Assembly (NCBI RefSeq): GCF_008369105.1
Contig: NZ_VINQ01000005.1
Span: 124,001 to 188,000 of the forward strand
DNA from: Aquicoccus porphyridii
GTDB lineage: Bacteria; Pseudomonadota; Alphaproteobacteria; Rhodobacterales; Rhodobacteraceae
DNA length: 64,000 bases
Direction of reading: 5' to 3'
A program made the position numbers and the translations under genes. This document shows positions 36,842-45,907 of this stretch, one piece after another (the first letter of the stretch is position 1; the number at the start of each line of letters is the position of its first letter). The notes under the pieces were generated by a model. That model searched no databases and had not been told where the DNA came from. It saw nothing but the letters and a program-made list of their open reading frames with translations.

Positions 36842-38010
36842 GCGCCTCCGACAGGCATGCGACGCTCGACAACACGTGCCATGATCGACGCGCCCACCGG
36901 CAGGATTTCGGGGTCGAGCATGAAGCCCGGGTTGTGCAGCGGCACCGTGCCGCCATGGCCCAGCCGGCAATAGGAGCCGGGCACCACTTTGAGCATGTCG
37001 GCGAAATCCTCGGACCCGGTGGCCGGCTCGGCCTTGTCCGACACGTTCTCGGCACCGACGATATCGGCCGCGGCCTCGAGATAGGCATCCGACAGGTCGC
37101 TGTCATTCATCAGCACGTCGAAGATGTTGCGCAGATCGACCTCGATCTCGACGCCATAGGCGCGGGCCATGCCGTCGCACAGATCGCGCAGCCGGGTTTC
37201 GGCCAGTTCGCAAACCTCGTCCTTGAAATAGCGGATCGTCCCGGCCAGCGTCGCGGTGTCGGGCACCACGTTATAGGCGCTGCCGGCGTTGCTTTGGGTC
37301 ACGGAAAAGACGCAGGAATCGAGCGGCGCGACGTTGCGCGACACGATGGTCTGGATCTGCGCCACGAGCATCGCCGCAATGACCAGCGGATCGCGCGATT
37401 GCTGCGGCATCGCCGCATGGCTGCCCCGGCCCTTGATCTTGATGTCAAAGAACGACGCACCGGCCATCGCCGTCCCCTTGCAGATGCCGACCTTGCCCGG
37501 CTCGCCGTTCGGCCAGTTGTGCATGCCGAACACCTCGTCACAGGGAAACTTGTCGAACAGACCCTCGGCCAGCATGCCGCGCGCGCCGCCCAGCCCCTCC
37601 TCGGCGGGCTGAAAGATCAGGACGGCGGTGCCGTCGAAATCGCGCGTCTTTGCCAGGTGCTTGGCCGCGCCCAGAAGCATGGTGGTGTGACTGTCATGGC
37701 CACAGGCATGCATGACGCCCTCGTTCTTCGACGCATAGGGCAGGTTGCTTTCCTCGTGGATCGGCAGCGCATCCATGTCGGCGCGCAGCCCGATCCGGCG
37801 CTCACCGCCGCCCTTGCCCTTGATCAGGCCCACGACGCCAGTCTTGGCAATCCCGGTATGGACCTCGTCCACGCCATATTCGCGCAGCTTTTCGGCCACC
37901 ACCTGCGCGGTGCGTGCTTCGGTAAATCCGATCTCGGGATGGGCGTGCAGATCCTTGAAGATCGCGGTCAGTTCCTCTTTGCTCTCGGAAATGATGGGTA
38001 GAACGGCCAT
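36838..38010 (-). CDS. M20D amidohydrolase (hippurate/N-acyl amino acid hydrolase type)
   Basis: A 390-residue M20D hydrolase. Zinc and catalytic motifs are LRADMDALPIHE, HACGHDSHT, LIFQPAEEG and TGSEDFADML, the last matching the conserved Glu of the family. Members hydrolyse N-acyl amino acids, hippurate or IAA conjugates. It lies at the end of the dipeptide ABC operon, 19 bp from the ATPase gene, and overlaps the second M20 gene, so the operon both imports and cleaves amide-linked compounds. Confidence 0.9.
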   Translation of the reverse strand: MAVLPIISESKEELTAIFKDLHAHPEIGFTEARTAQVVAEKLREYGVDEVHTGIAKTGVVGLIKGKGGGERRIGLRADMDALPIHEESNLPYASKNEGVMHACGHDSHTTMLLGAAKHLAKTRDFDGTAVLIFQPAEEGLGGARGMLAEGLFDKFPCDEVFGMHNWPNGEPGKVGICKGTAMAGASFFDIKIKGRGSHAAMPQQSRDPLVIAAMLVAQIQTIVSRNVAPLDSCVFSVTQSNAGSAYNVVPDTATLAGTIRYFKDEVCELAETRLRDLCDGMARAYGVEIEVDLRNIFDVLMNDSDLSDAYLEAAADIVGAENVSDKAEPATGSEDFADMLKVVPGSYCRLGHGGTVPLHNPGFMLDPEILPVGASIMARVVERRMPVGGA

Positions 38011-38029
38011 GTCGTGTCCTTCTTTCTGG

Positions 38030-39691
38030 TCAAGCGGATGGGGGCGCCGATGTGGCGGCCCTTCCGGATTCTGAAAACGGGCGGAAATTGGCGAAATCCC
38101 AATGCCGCCCCGGCGCGGCAGAGATCAGCGCCTTGGTATACTCCTCGCGCGGATCGCCCAGAACCCGGCCTGCGGGGCCGTATTCCACGACCCGGCCATG
38201 TTGCATCACCATCACCTCGTCACAGATCTGCGCCGCCACGCCCAGATCATGGGTGATGAAGAGGATGCCAAGGCCCAGCCGCTTCTGCAATTCGGCCAGC
38301 AGGTCGAGAACCTGTGCCTGCACGCTCACATCGAGCGCCGAGACCGCCTCGTCCGCGACAAGGATGTCGGGATCGACGGCCAGGGCGCGTGCGATCGCGA
38401 TGCGCTGGCGCTGCCCGCCCGAAAACTGGTGCGGGAAACGGTCGACCGCGCTGGCCGGCAGGCCCACCAGCTCGAGCAACTCGCGCGCCCGCTCGACCGC
38501 CTTGGCACGCGGGACGCCGAAATTCAGCGGCCCCTCGATGATCGACTCGCCGATCTCGCGCCGCGGGTTGAGTGAGCGCATCGGGTCCTGGAACACGATC
38601 TGGATCTTGCGGCGCCGGGCCTTGAGGTCACGCTGATGCATCTGCGCGATGTCCTCGTCGCCGACCATGATCTGCCCCGATGTCGGATCGATCAGCCGCA
38701 TGATGCACCGCGCCACGGTCGATTTTCCCGACCCGCTCTCGCCCACGATGCCCAGCGTCCGGCCATGTTGCAAAGCCAGGCTCACATCCTGCGCGGCATT
38801 GACCTCGCGGCTCTTGAAGATGAACCCGCTGCCACCATAGGTCTTGCACAGGCTCTGCGTGCTCAGCACCACCTTTTCCGAACTGTCCGGGCTCGCGGCG
38901 CGCGGCACGTGGCTTGGCACCGAGCGCAAGAGGTCGCGGGTGTAATCGGTCTGCGGATGGCGCAGCAACTGGTCGAGGGGCTGGGTTTCCATCACCTCGC
39001 CCAGCTTGAGAACGGTCACGTCCTCGGCAATTTCGGAGACCACGCCCATGTCATGGGTGATGAACATCACCGCCGTGCCTTGCTCTTCGCGCAATTCGCG
39101 AATGAGCGACAGGATCTGCGCCTGCGTGGTCACGTCGAGCGCAGTAGTCGGCTCGTCCGCGATCAGAAGTTGCGGCCGCATGATGAGTGCCATGGCGATC
39201 ATGATGCGCTGGCGCTGCCCGCCCGACAGTTGGTGCGGGAAACTGCGATACATCTTGTCCACGTCGGGCAGATGCACCGCCTCCATCATCTCCATCGCGC
39301 GCCGCTTGCGCTGTGACTGGGACATGTCGGAGTGAAATTCCAGCACCTCCTCGATCTGCGCGCCGACCCGCGCCACCGGGTTGAGCGCGGTCATCGGCTC
39401 CTGAAAGATCATCGACATCGCCGTGGCGCGCAGCTTGCGCAGCCGTTGCGGCGTGGCGGTCAGAAGCTCTTCGCCCTTCATCCGGATCGACCCGGCATGC
39501 GGCACCAGCACCTTGGGCAAGAGCCCCATCGTGGCCAGCGCCGTCAGCGATTTGCCCGACCCGCTTTCCCCCACGAGACACATGGTCTGGCCCGGCTTGA
39601 TCTCCATGTCGAGCCCTTTGACCACCTCCTGCTCGGGGTCACCGTTGAGCGCGATGCGCAGGTTCTCGATTTCCAGAAGATTGTCGCTCAT
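38030..39691 (-). CDS. Dipeptide-type ABC transporter ATPase, fused DppD-DppF
   Basis: A 553-residue protein holding two complete ABC ATPases in tandem, as in the fused DppD/F type. Walker A is seen twice (GESGSGKSLTALA near residue 36 and GESGSGKSTVARC near 320), and each half has the LSGGQ-type signature (HQLSGGQRQR, HQFSGGQRQR). One ATPase therefore serves both permeases; two separate genes are more usual. The start overlaps the permease stop by four bases. Confidence 0.93.
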   Translation of the reverse strand: MSDNLLEIENLRIALNGDPEQEVVKGLDMEIKPGQTMCLVGESGSGKSLTALATMGLLPKVLVPHAGSIRMKGEELLTATPQRLRKLRATAMSMIFQEPMTALNPVARVGAQIEEVLEFHSDMSQSQRKRRAMEMMEAVHLPDVDKMYRSFPHQLSGGQRQRIMIAMALIMRPQLLIADEPTTALDVTTQAQILSLIRELREEQGTAVMFITHDMGVVSEIAEDVTVLKLGEVMETQPLDQLLRHPQTDYTRDLLRSVPSHVPRAASPDSSEKVVLSTQSLCKTYGGSGFIFKSREVNAAQDVSLALQHGRTLGIVGESGSGKSTVARCIMRLIDPTSGQIMVGDEDIAQMHQRDLKARRRKIQIVFQDPMRSLNPRREIGESIIEGPLNFGVPRAKAVERARELLELVGLPASAVDRFPHQFSGGQRQRIAIARALAVDPDILVADEAVSALDVSVQAQVLDLLAELQKRLGLGILFITHDLGVAAQICDEVMVMQHGRVVEYGPAGRVLGDPREEYTKALISAAPGRHWDFANFRPFSESGRAATSAPPSA

Positions 39692-40578
39692 CTGTCGATC
39701 CCCCGTTTTGCCATGCGCGGATCGAGCGCGTCACGCACCGCGTCGCCCAGAAGGTTGATGGCGAGGATCGCCACCGAAACGACGATCCCGGGCCAGAGCA
39801 CGATGCCGGGATTGATCTGGAAATAGATCCGCCCCTCGGCCATGATGTTGCCCCAGCTCGGCGTCTCGGGATTGATGCCTGCGCCAAGGAACGACAGGAT
39901 CGCCTCGACCAGGATCGCCGAAGCGCAGATATAGGTGCCCTGGATGATCAGCGGCGCGATGGTGTTGGGCAGCAGGTGCCGCCGCATGATCAGCCATGTC
40001 GACGACCCCGCCGCGATGGCGGCCTCGACATAGGGTTCCTCGCGCGCCGACAGCACGACCGAACGCACCAGCCGCACCACGCGCGGCACCTCGGGGATGG
40101 TGATCGCGATCAGAACGGTCCAGATGCCCGCCCCCCAAAGCGACACGATGGCAATCGCCAGAAGGATGTTGGGAATGGCCATGAGCCCGTCCACCATCCG
40201 CATCAGAATCGCGTCGAGCCAGCGGATATACCCCGCCAGGAGGCCCAGCATCAGACCGGACGCAACCGCGAACACCGCCGCGCCCAGCCCCACGACAAGC
40301 GAAATGCGCCCGCCGTAGATGATGCGCGAAAAGAGATCGCGGCCGTAGGCATCGGTGCCCAGCCAGTAAATTTCGCTCGGCGGTTTGAGGCGTTGTGCGG
40401 GCGTCAGCCGCACCGGGTCATGCGGCACCACCCATGGCGCGAACAGCGCCGACAGCACGATGATCGCCAGGATCAGCGAGGCGATGAACACGAACGGGCT
40501 CGAGAACACGATTTCGCGCACCCGATCCAGAGGTGAAACCCGCCCGTCCCCGGGTGTGAATACGGTCTGGTCTGTCAT
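39688..40578 (-). CDS. Dipeptide-type ABC transporter permease (DppC family)
   Basis: A 296-residue inner-membrane permease of the DppC/OppC type, with six helices. It has the N-terminal FIASLILAIIVLSALFAPWV, the typical YWLGTDAYGRDLFSRIIYGG, and the EAA loop EAAIAAGSSTWLIMRRHLLP. It lies between the second permease and the ATPase and overlaps each by four bases. Confidence 0.93.
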   Translation of the reverse strand: MTDQTVFTPGDGRVSPLDRVREIVFSSPFVFIASLILAIIVLSALFAPWVVPHDPVRLTPAQRLKPPSEIYWLGTDAYGRDLFSRIIYGGRISLVVGLGAAVFAVASGLMLGLLAGYIRWLDAILMRMVDGLMAIPNILLAIAIVSLWGAGIWTVLIAITIPEVPRVVRLVRSVVLSAREEPYVEAAIAAGSSTWLIMRRHLLPNTIAPLIIQGTYICASAILVEAILSFLGAGINPETPSWGNIMAEGRIYFQINPGIVLWPGIVVSVAILAINLLGDAVRDALDPRMAKRGIDR

Positions 40579-41525
40579 GAGTAACGGATCCTCGGATCAA
40601 GCAGGACATAGGCGATGTCGATCAGCAGGTTGATGACGACATAGATGAGCGAGGCCAGAAGGATCACCGCCTGGATCACCGGGTAATCGCGCGCCAGCAC
40701 CGCATCGACCGTGAGCCGCCCCAGCCCCGGCAGGTTGAACACGCTTTCGGTCACCACCACCCCCGAGATGATCAGGGCAAAACCGATCCCGATCACGGTG
40801 ATGATCGGCACCGAACAGTTGCGCAGCGCATGGCGCATGAGCACAAGGCGCTCGGGCAGGCCCTTGGCGCGGGCGGTGCGGATGTAATCGTCACCCAGAA
40901 TTTCAAGCATCGAGGTCCGCGTGATCCGTGCAATGAGCGCGATATACAACAGCGTGAGCGTGAAGGTCGGCAGCGCAATGCGATGCAGGAACTGGCCCAA
41001 CCCGTCGCCGATGGGCCGAAAGCCCTGCACCGGGAACCAGTTCAACTGCATCGAGAACAGCGAAATCATCAGATAGCCGATCACGAAGACCGGCACCGAA
41101 AAGCCCAGAACCGAGATCAGCATCACGAAACGGTCGATCAGCGTGCCATGCTTCCATGCCGCGATCACGCCCAGCGGCACGGCGATCAGAACCGACAGGA
41201 TGATCGTGGTCAACGCAAGGCTGATCGTCGGCTCCATCCGCGCGGCGATCAACTCGATCACCGGCTTGCCGGAAATCACCGAGGTGCCGAAATCGCCCTG
41301 AAACAGGTTGCCGATCCATGTGATGAACTGGATATGCAGCGGATCGTTGAGACCCAGCGCCTCGCGAATGCGTTGAAGCTGTTCCGGCGTCGCGGTGTCG
41401 CCCGCGATGATCGCGGCCGGATCGCCGGGCGTGAGCCGCAGCATCAGGAACACGAAAAGCGCCACGAATCCCATCACCGGCACGGCGGCAAGGATACGTT
41501 GCACGATATAACCGAACATCGGCAC
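40575..41525 (-). CDS. Dipeptide-type ABC transporter permease (DppB family)
   Basis: A 316-residue permease of the DppB/OppB type, with the N-terminal VQRILAAVPVMGFVALFVFL, the mature-domain LTPGDPAAIIAGDTATPEQL and the EAA-like segment IRTARAKGLPERLVLMRHAL. The first intergenic gap of this operon, 113 bp with a terminator-like hairpin, lies upstream of this gene, so the permeases may be expressed at a lower level than the binding protein. Confidence 0.93.
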   Translation of the reverse strand: MPMFGYIVQRILAAVPVMGFVALFVFLMLRLTPGDPAAIIAGDTATPEQLQRIREALGLNDPLHIQFITWIGNLFQGDFGTSVISGKPVIELIAARMEPTISLALTTIILSVLIAVPLGVIAAWKHGTLIDRFVMLISVLGFSVPVFVIGYLMISLFSMQLNWFPVQGFRPIGDGLGQFLHRIALPTFTLTLLYIALIARITRTSMLEILGDDYIRTARAKGLPERLVLMRHALRNCSVPIITVIGIGFALIISGVVVTESVFNLPGLGRLTVDAVLARDYPVIQAVILLASLIYVVINLLIDIAYVLLDPRIRYS

Positions 41526-41595
41526 TCCCTTTCAGGTTCTCGGCCCGCAGGACCGCCCGGTCAGGCAACAGGCGACCGGGAAAATCTCTGGAAAA

Positions 41596-41627
41596 CCGGC
41601 CCCGCATCCGGGCGGGTGCGGGGCCGG
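41596..41627 (-). terminator. Terminator/attenuator between binding protein and permeases
   Basis: On the minus strand, a perfect 11-bp stem CCGGCCCCGCA / TGCGGGGCCGG with a ten-base loop is followed by TTTTCC, the form of a Rho-independent terminator. It lies 11 bp past the binding-protein stop and before the permease genes, so it should attenuate the distal part of the operon. Confidence 0.7.
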
Positions 41628-41638
41628 ATCGTCACGGA

Positions 41639-43261
41639 TCAGTTCTTGGAGATGTTCCAGAAGAACGGCGCGGGGCCGTCCAGAACACCCTCAAGGTTGC
41701 TTGTCCATGCCGACGGCACGAAATACTGGCCGATCGGGGCATAGACGCCTTCGTCATAGGCGACCTCCTGGATCTTGGCCGCAATCTCCTGCTGCTCTTC
41801 GAGCGAACCCGAGGTCGCATAGGCCATGCGCAGCTCTTCAAGCTCGGGCACATCGGGCCAGCCGAACCAGCCGCCATCGGGGCCCTTGCCGTTGACCATG
41901 TTGTTGACCAGCGGGTTGAACACATCGGCGCCCACCCAGTTGGTCATGAACATGTTCCAGCCGCCGTCGGCAATCGGTGCCTGGCTGGCGCGACGTCCCA
42001 CGAGAGTTTGCCAGTCCATCGCCTGCAGATCGACCTCGAAGCCCACATCGCGCATGGCCTGCGCCACGACGACAGGCTGCGTGCGCAGCGTGCCCACATC
42101 GGTGGGGTGCATGATCACGATGGGCGTGCCGTCGTAACCGGCCTCTTCCAGAAGCTGCCGGGCCAGATCCTGGCCATTGCCCTCGGTCAGCGTCTCGGAC
42201 CCGACATCGGTGGCCAACGGTGTGCCGCAGACGAACATCGCCCCGCACAGGCTATAGAGATCGGGGTTACCGATCATCGCATCGAGCACGTCCTTCTGAT
42301 AGACCGACGCGATCGCCGCCTTGCGGATCAGCGGGTTATCCATCGGCGGATGCAGCGCGTTGGGGCGCATGATCGTCTGATAGCCAAGCACATTGAGATT
42401 ACGCACCTCGAGTTCCCCGCTTGCCTCCAGAACCGGCAACAGGTCGGACGGCGGGCTCTCCCAATAGTCGATTTCGCCGGCCATGATCGCGTTGAGCGTG
42501 GTCTGGTCATCGGGCATCACCACCCATTCGACCCGGTCCACCTTGACCACCTTGCCGCCTGCCGACCAGCTCGGTTCTTCATCGCGCGGCACGTAATCCT
42601 CGAACTTCGCGTAAACCGCCTTCACACCCGGCTGAAATTCTTCCTCCACCCATGTGAACGGGCCCGATCCGATCTGCTCGGGGATCGGCTCGGTCGAAGG
42701 TGTCTCGGCCAGGCGCTTGGGCATGATGAAGGGCACGTTCGACGACGGCTTGGCCAGGCTGTCGATGACGAGGCCATAGGGTTCCTTCATGTTCATGACA
42801 AAGACGTTGTCACCGTCCTGACCCATGCTTTCGACGAAATCCATCAGCACCTGGCCCATCCCGTCACGCTCGCCCCAGCGGGCGATCGAGGCGGCAACAT
42901 CGTCACCCGTGACCGGGCTGCCATCATGGAACTTGAGCCCCTCGCGCAGGGTGAAACGATAGGTCAGGCCATCGTCCGAGACGGTCCAGCTATCGACCAT
43001 CTGCGGCTGCGGCGTCATGCTTTCGTCGAGCGCAAAGAGCGTGTCAAAGATCATGTAGCCGTGGTTGCGGCTCATGTAGGCGGTGGTCAGGATCGGGTCG
43101 AGCACCCGCAATGCCGAGTGTTTCACCGCGACGAGCGTCTCCGCGCTCAGCGGCGCGGCGACCATCGTGGCGGCGGCCAGGACGGCGGCGCTCAGCCCGG
43201 TGCGGCGCAGGCCCGCGCCGATGCGGCCCGGCATGCGTTTCAGATCAAGTGGTAGGGTCAT
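41639..43261 (-). CDS. ABC transporter substrate-binding protein (SBP_bac_5 family)
   Basis: A 540-residue periplasmic binding protein of the dipeptide/oligopeptide type. The signal is a Sec peptide with an Arg-containing start (about residues 1-40, ending in AATMVAAPLSA). The mature fold has AETLVAVKHSALRVLDPILT, MVDSWTVSDDGLTYRFTLRE and the family region VNFMxK-like KFHDGSPVTGDDVAASIARW. I start it at ATG 43261, six bases after GGGAG; the second ATG six bases upstream lies too close to that site. It begins the operon with the permeases, ATPase and two M20 enzymes. Confidence 0.9.
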   Translation of the reverse strand: MTLPLDLKRMPGRIGAGLRRTGLSAAVLAAATMVAAPLSAETLVAVKHSALRVLDPILTTAYMSRNHGYMIFDTLFALDESMTPQPQMVDSWTVSDDGLTYRFTLREGLKFHDGSPVTGDDVAASIARWGERDGMGQVLMDFVESMGQDGDNVFVMNMKEPYGLVIDSLAKPSSNVPFIMPKRLAETPSTEPIPEQIGSGPFTWVEEEFQPGVKAVYAKFEDYVPRDEEPSWSAGGKVVKVDRVEWVVMPDDQTTLNAIMAGEIDYWESPPSDLLPVLEASGELEVRNLNVLGYQTIMRPNALHPPMDNPLIRKAAIASVYQKDVLDAMIGNPDLYSLCGAMFVCGTPLATDVGSETLTEGNGQDLARQLLEEAGYDGTPIVIMHPTDVGTLRTQPVVVAQAMRDVGFEVDLQAMDWQTLVGRRASQAPIADGGWNMFMTNWVGADVFNPLVNNMVNGKGPDGGWFGWPDVPELEELRMAYATSGSLEEQQEIAAKIQEVAYDEGVYAPIGQYFVPSAWTSNLEGVLDGPAPFFWNISKN

Positions 43262-43373
43262 GTTCATCTCCCGTTGGTTGAAGGTCTGCGCCGGGTTTGG
43301 TGGCCCTTCTATGGCGCGGTTGGTTGCTCGGATCTCGGCGTCGCACGTCTTGCGCGGGCCGAAATTCACTGTA

Positions 43374-44915
43374 TCAGCTCTGGCTTGTCTCCCTCTCTTT
43401 CCCGGTTTGCACCCCGGTGCGGGGCTCGAACGCGGCTCCCAGCGGCTCGAGCCGCATGCCCGGTGCCAGCCGCTTGAACGGCAGGCTTGCCGGGCTGATC
43501 GGCATTGGCCCGGGCGCCACGCAGGTCAGGATCGTTTCGGCGATCATATCGAAATCGGCCCGGAAATGCACCGAGCTCTTGTTGACGAGGATATCCTGTT
43601 TCGTCGGTTCGATCCCGACGGAACGATACATTTCCTGATCGGCCATCTGCGCCTTGTGGCTGGTCACGACCACCCGCACATCGCCGATGCGCAGGCAGGC
43701 CGACGGCCCCATGTCGAGCGGCGCGCCGCCATAGAACGGCCCCGACGCCACCAGATGCCCATCCGAAAGCGTTTCAACCACGAACCGCCCCTCGAACGGC
43801 GCATCGCCGGGGATGTTCGAGAATCCGCCCAGCGCGATCTCGATCTCGGCGCCCTCGCCCGCCGCATGGGCGGCGGCGGCCGCGCGCGGGTCGACCATGT
43901 TGCCCAGCGCGCCGCTGGCCTTGTTGCGCACCATCGCGGCCAACATGCCGGTGGTGTTCGAATCGCCCCCCGCGCCGGGATTGTCCTGCGTGTCGGCGAT
44001 CACCACGGGCCGGGTGGCCGTCCGCGCGATGCGCATCGCCTCCTGCACGCCTTCGTCCGGGTCATAACTCTTCCCGGCAAACGCCTCCTCGGCGGCCAGC
44101 ACGGCGGCTTCGATCCGGTCTGCCGCCTCGTCCGCCGCGCCCTGGCTTTCGCCGTACGAGATCACCGTCGGACCGCAACCCGGAAAATCCGCCGCGGGAA
44201 AGCCGAAGAAGAACGATGTGCTGCTGACCTCGCCCCCCTCGCATTCCGTCACGAGATCATAGATTGCCTTCGCGGGGTCCGCCCGCGTGCTCTGCCACGC
44301 GATCGGGACCAGGAAGGGCAGGCGTCGGAACGCCTTGGCGAAAGGCGCGCCACGGCTCATCAGCCGGTCAAGCTGTTCGGCCGCGCGGCGCCCGGTTTCG
44401 CCCATGTCGACATGCGGATAGGTGCGGAACCCAACGAGGACATCCGCCGCTTCGACCATTTCCGCCGTGATATTGCCATGCAGGTCGAGCGCGCAGGCAA
44501 TCGGCACATCCGGCCCCACCGCCGCGCGCACCCGCGCGATGAGCGCGCCCTCGCCGTCGTCGACATGCTCGGCCACCATCGCGCCATGCAAATCAAGGAA
44601 AATGCCGTCCAGCGCCCCCGCCGCGGCAATCCCCTCGACGATCTCGTCCGATATCCGATCATAGGCATCGCGTGTCACATGCGCCGACGGGATTGCCCCG
44701 GTCCAAAGCACCGGCACCATGTCCCAGCCCGCGCCTTCGCCATGCTGCACCGCACCGCCGATTCCAAGATTGATCCCGCGCCCCCGGCTCAGAACATCAT
44801 CGCCCCTTGCCATGGGCATATAGCCGCCGCCCTGCACGAAATCCTCATGCGCCGCCTTGGTGGGGGCGAATGTATTCGTCTCATGCAAGAAGCCTGCAAG
44901 CGCAACTCGGCGCAT
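43374..44915 (-). CDS. M81 family metallopeptidase (MlrC-like)
   Basis: A 513-residue protein related to MlrC (microcystinase C). The N-terminal MRRVALAGFLHETNTFAPTK starts the family domain and gives the first His; the metal-binding Asp and His are likely in GIFLDLHGAMVAEH and CALDLHGN. The C-terminal DUF1485-type part contains VVIADTQDNPGAGGDSNTTG. MlrC homologues hydrolyse linear peptides after ring opening, though most relatives have other or unknown substrates. The gene lies 112 bp upstream of the peptide-type binding protein on the same strand and is divergent from the IclR regulator. Start ATG 44915 gives the family start. Confidence 0.85.
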   Translation of the reverse strand: MRRVALAGFLHETNTFAPTKAAHEDFVQGGGYMPMARGDDVLSRGRGINLGIGGAVQHGEGAGWDMVPVLWTGAIPSAHVTRDAYDRISDEIVEGIAAAGALDGIFLDLHGAMVAEHVDDGEGALIARVRAAVGPDVPIACALDLHGNITAEMVEAADVLVGFRTYPHVDMGETGRRAAEQLDRLMSRGAPFAKAFRRLPFLVPIAWQSTRADPAKAIYDLVTECEGGEVSSTSFFFGFPAADFPGCGPTVISYGESQGAADEAADRIEAAVLAAEEAFAGKSYDPDEGVQEAMRIARTATRPVVIADTQDNPGAGGDSNTTGMLAAMVRNKASGALGNMVDPRAAAAAHAAGEGAEIEIALGGFSNIPGDAPFEGRFVVETLSDGHLVASGPFYGGAPLDMGPSACLRIGDVRVVVTSHKAQMADQEMYRSVGIEPTKQDILVNKSSVHFRADFDMIAETILTCVAPGPMPISPASLPFKRLAPGMRLEPLGAAFEPRTGVQTGKERETSQS

Positions 44916-44991
44916 GTCGCTTTCGTCCCTGTTCTTGTCCCCGGCCATCGACCTTGCAGCAGGATGCTGACCCGACGTCGGTCAATCTCTG

Positions 44992-45006
44992 TATTGCAAG
45001 GCAATA
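44992..45006. promoter_or_regulatory. Candidate IclR operator
   Basis: A 15-bp palindrome, TATTGC-AAG-GCAATA, in the 120-bp divergent gap between the MlrC-like gene and iclR, followed within ten bases by a second inverted repeat GCAT-TGT-ATGC. The pair would be a reasonable operator for IclR control of both transcription units. Confidence 0.6.
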
Positions 45007-45035
45007 TGGCTGCATTGTATGCCTAGCGTAGAGTT

Positions 45036-45893
45036 GTGAATTGGCCCCTGTCAACGGCCAAACAGAAACGGGACGCTACGTTGCCACGAAACACGACACG
45101 CGCCGAACCCGGATTGCGCGGCCTGACCGAAAATGATCGCTCAGGCCCGCTTTTTGTGCGCTCTCTGGAAAAGGCGATGCAGGTGCTGGCGGCCTTTCAT
45201 CATGCCGACGCCCCCCTGTCGTTGTCCGAGATCGCGGCGCGGGCGGGTGTCGATCGCAGCACGGCACAACGGATGGTGCACACCCTGCGGTCCATGGGCT
45301 ATATTCGCCGCTCGGGCGATGGGCGCGGCTTTGTTCCGGGCATCCGGCTGCTCGATCATACGCTCGATTACCTGCGACTCGACCCGCTGGTGCGCCGCGC
45401 CACGCCGGTGCTTCAGGAACTGCGCAAGGAGGTCCGCGAAAGGGTCGACCTGTCGCTCTTCGACGATCTGCGCGTGGTCTATGCGGTGCGCCTGCAAAGC
45501 AAGCGCCAGACCTTTTACACCACCCTTGTCGGCCACAGCGTGCCCAGCTTTTGCAGTTCGGGCGGCTGGGCGATTCTCTCGCGCCTGCCCGATGACCGGG
45601 TGCGTGACATCCTCGACCGGTCCGACCGGCGCCCCTTTACGCCGCACACCCTCACCGAGATCCCCGAGATCCTCGACAAGATCGCCGAAACCCGTGCCAA
45701 CGGTTACGCGCTCACTCTCAACCAGATCCTGCTGGGCGAGATCGCGGCCGGTTTTCCGGTGCTCGACGCCAATGGCGAACCTGTCGCGGCGATCCACGTG
45801 GCGGGCTCGCTCGCCGAATGGACGCCCGAGGATTTCGTCAACCGCAACATCCCGCTCGCACTCGAAGCGGCGCGCGCCATCAGCCAGTATTAA
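45036..45893 (+). CDS. IclR family transcriptional regulator
   Basis: Up to 285 residues. The IclR helix-turn-helix is at about residues 43-95 (RSLEKAMQVLAAFHHADAPL, LSLSEIAARAGVDRSTAQRM), followed by the wing GYIRRSGDGRGFVPGIRL. The effector domain has the typical SFCSSGGWAILSRLPDDRVR and the closing region INQILLGEIAAGFPVLDANG-like blocks. The start could be GTG 45036 or TTG 45081; neither has a strong ribosome-binding site. It precedes the penicillin-acylase gene by 14 bp on the same strand and is divergent from the MlrC gene, so it probably controls both sides. Confidence 0.88.
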   Translation: MNWPLSTAKQKRDATLPRNTTRAEPGLRGLTENDRSGPLFVRSLEKAMQVLAAFHHADAPLSLSEIAARAGVDRSTAQRMVHTLRSMGYIRRSGDGRGFVPGIRLLDHTLDYLRLDPLVRRATPVLQELRKEVRERVDLSLFDDLRVVYAVRLQSKRQTFYTTLVGHSVPSFCSSGGWAILSRLPDDRVRDILDRSDRRPFTPHTLTEIPEILDKIAETRANGYALTLNQILLGEIAAGFPVLDANGEPVAAIHVAGSLAEWTPEDFVNRNIPLALEAARAISQY

Positions 45894-45907
45894 TTAAGCG
45901 AGGTTCC

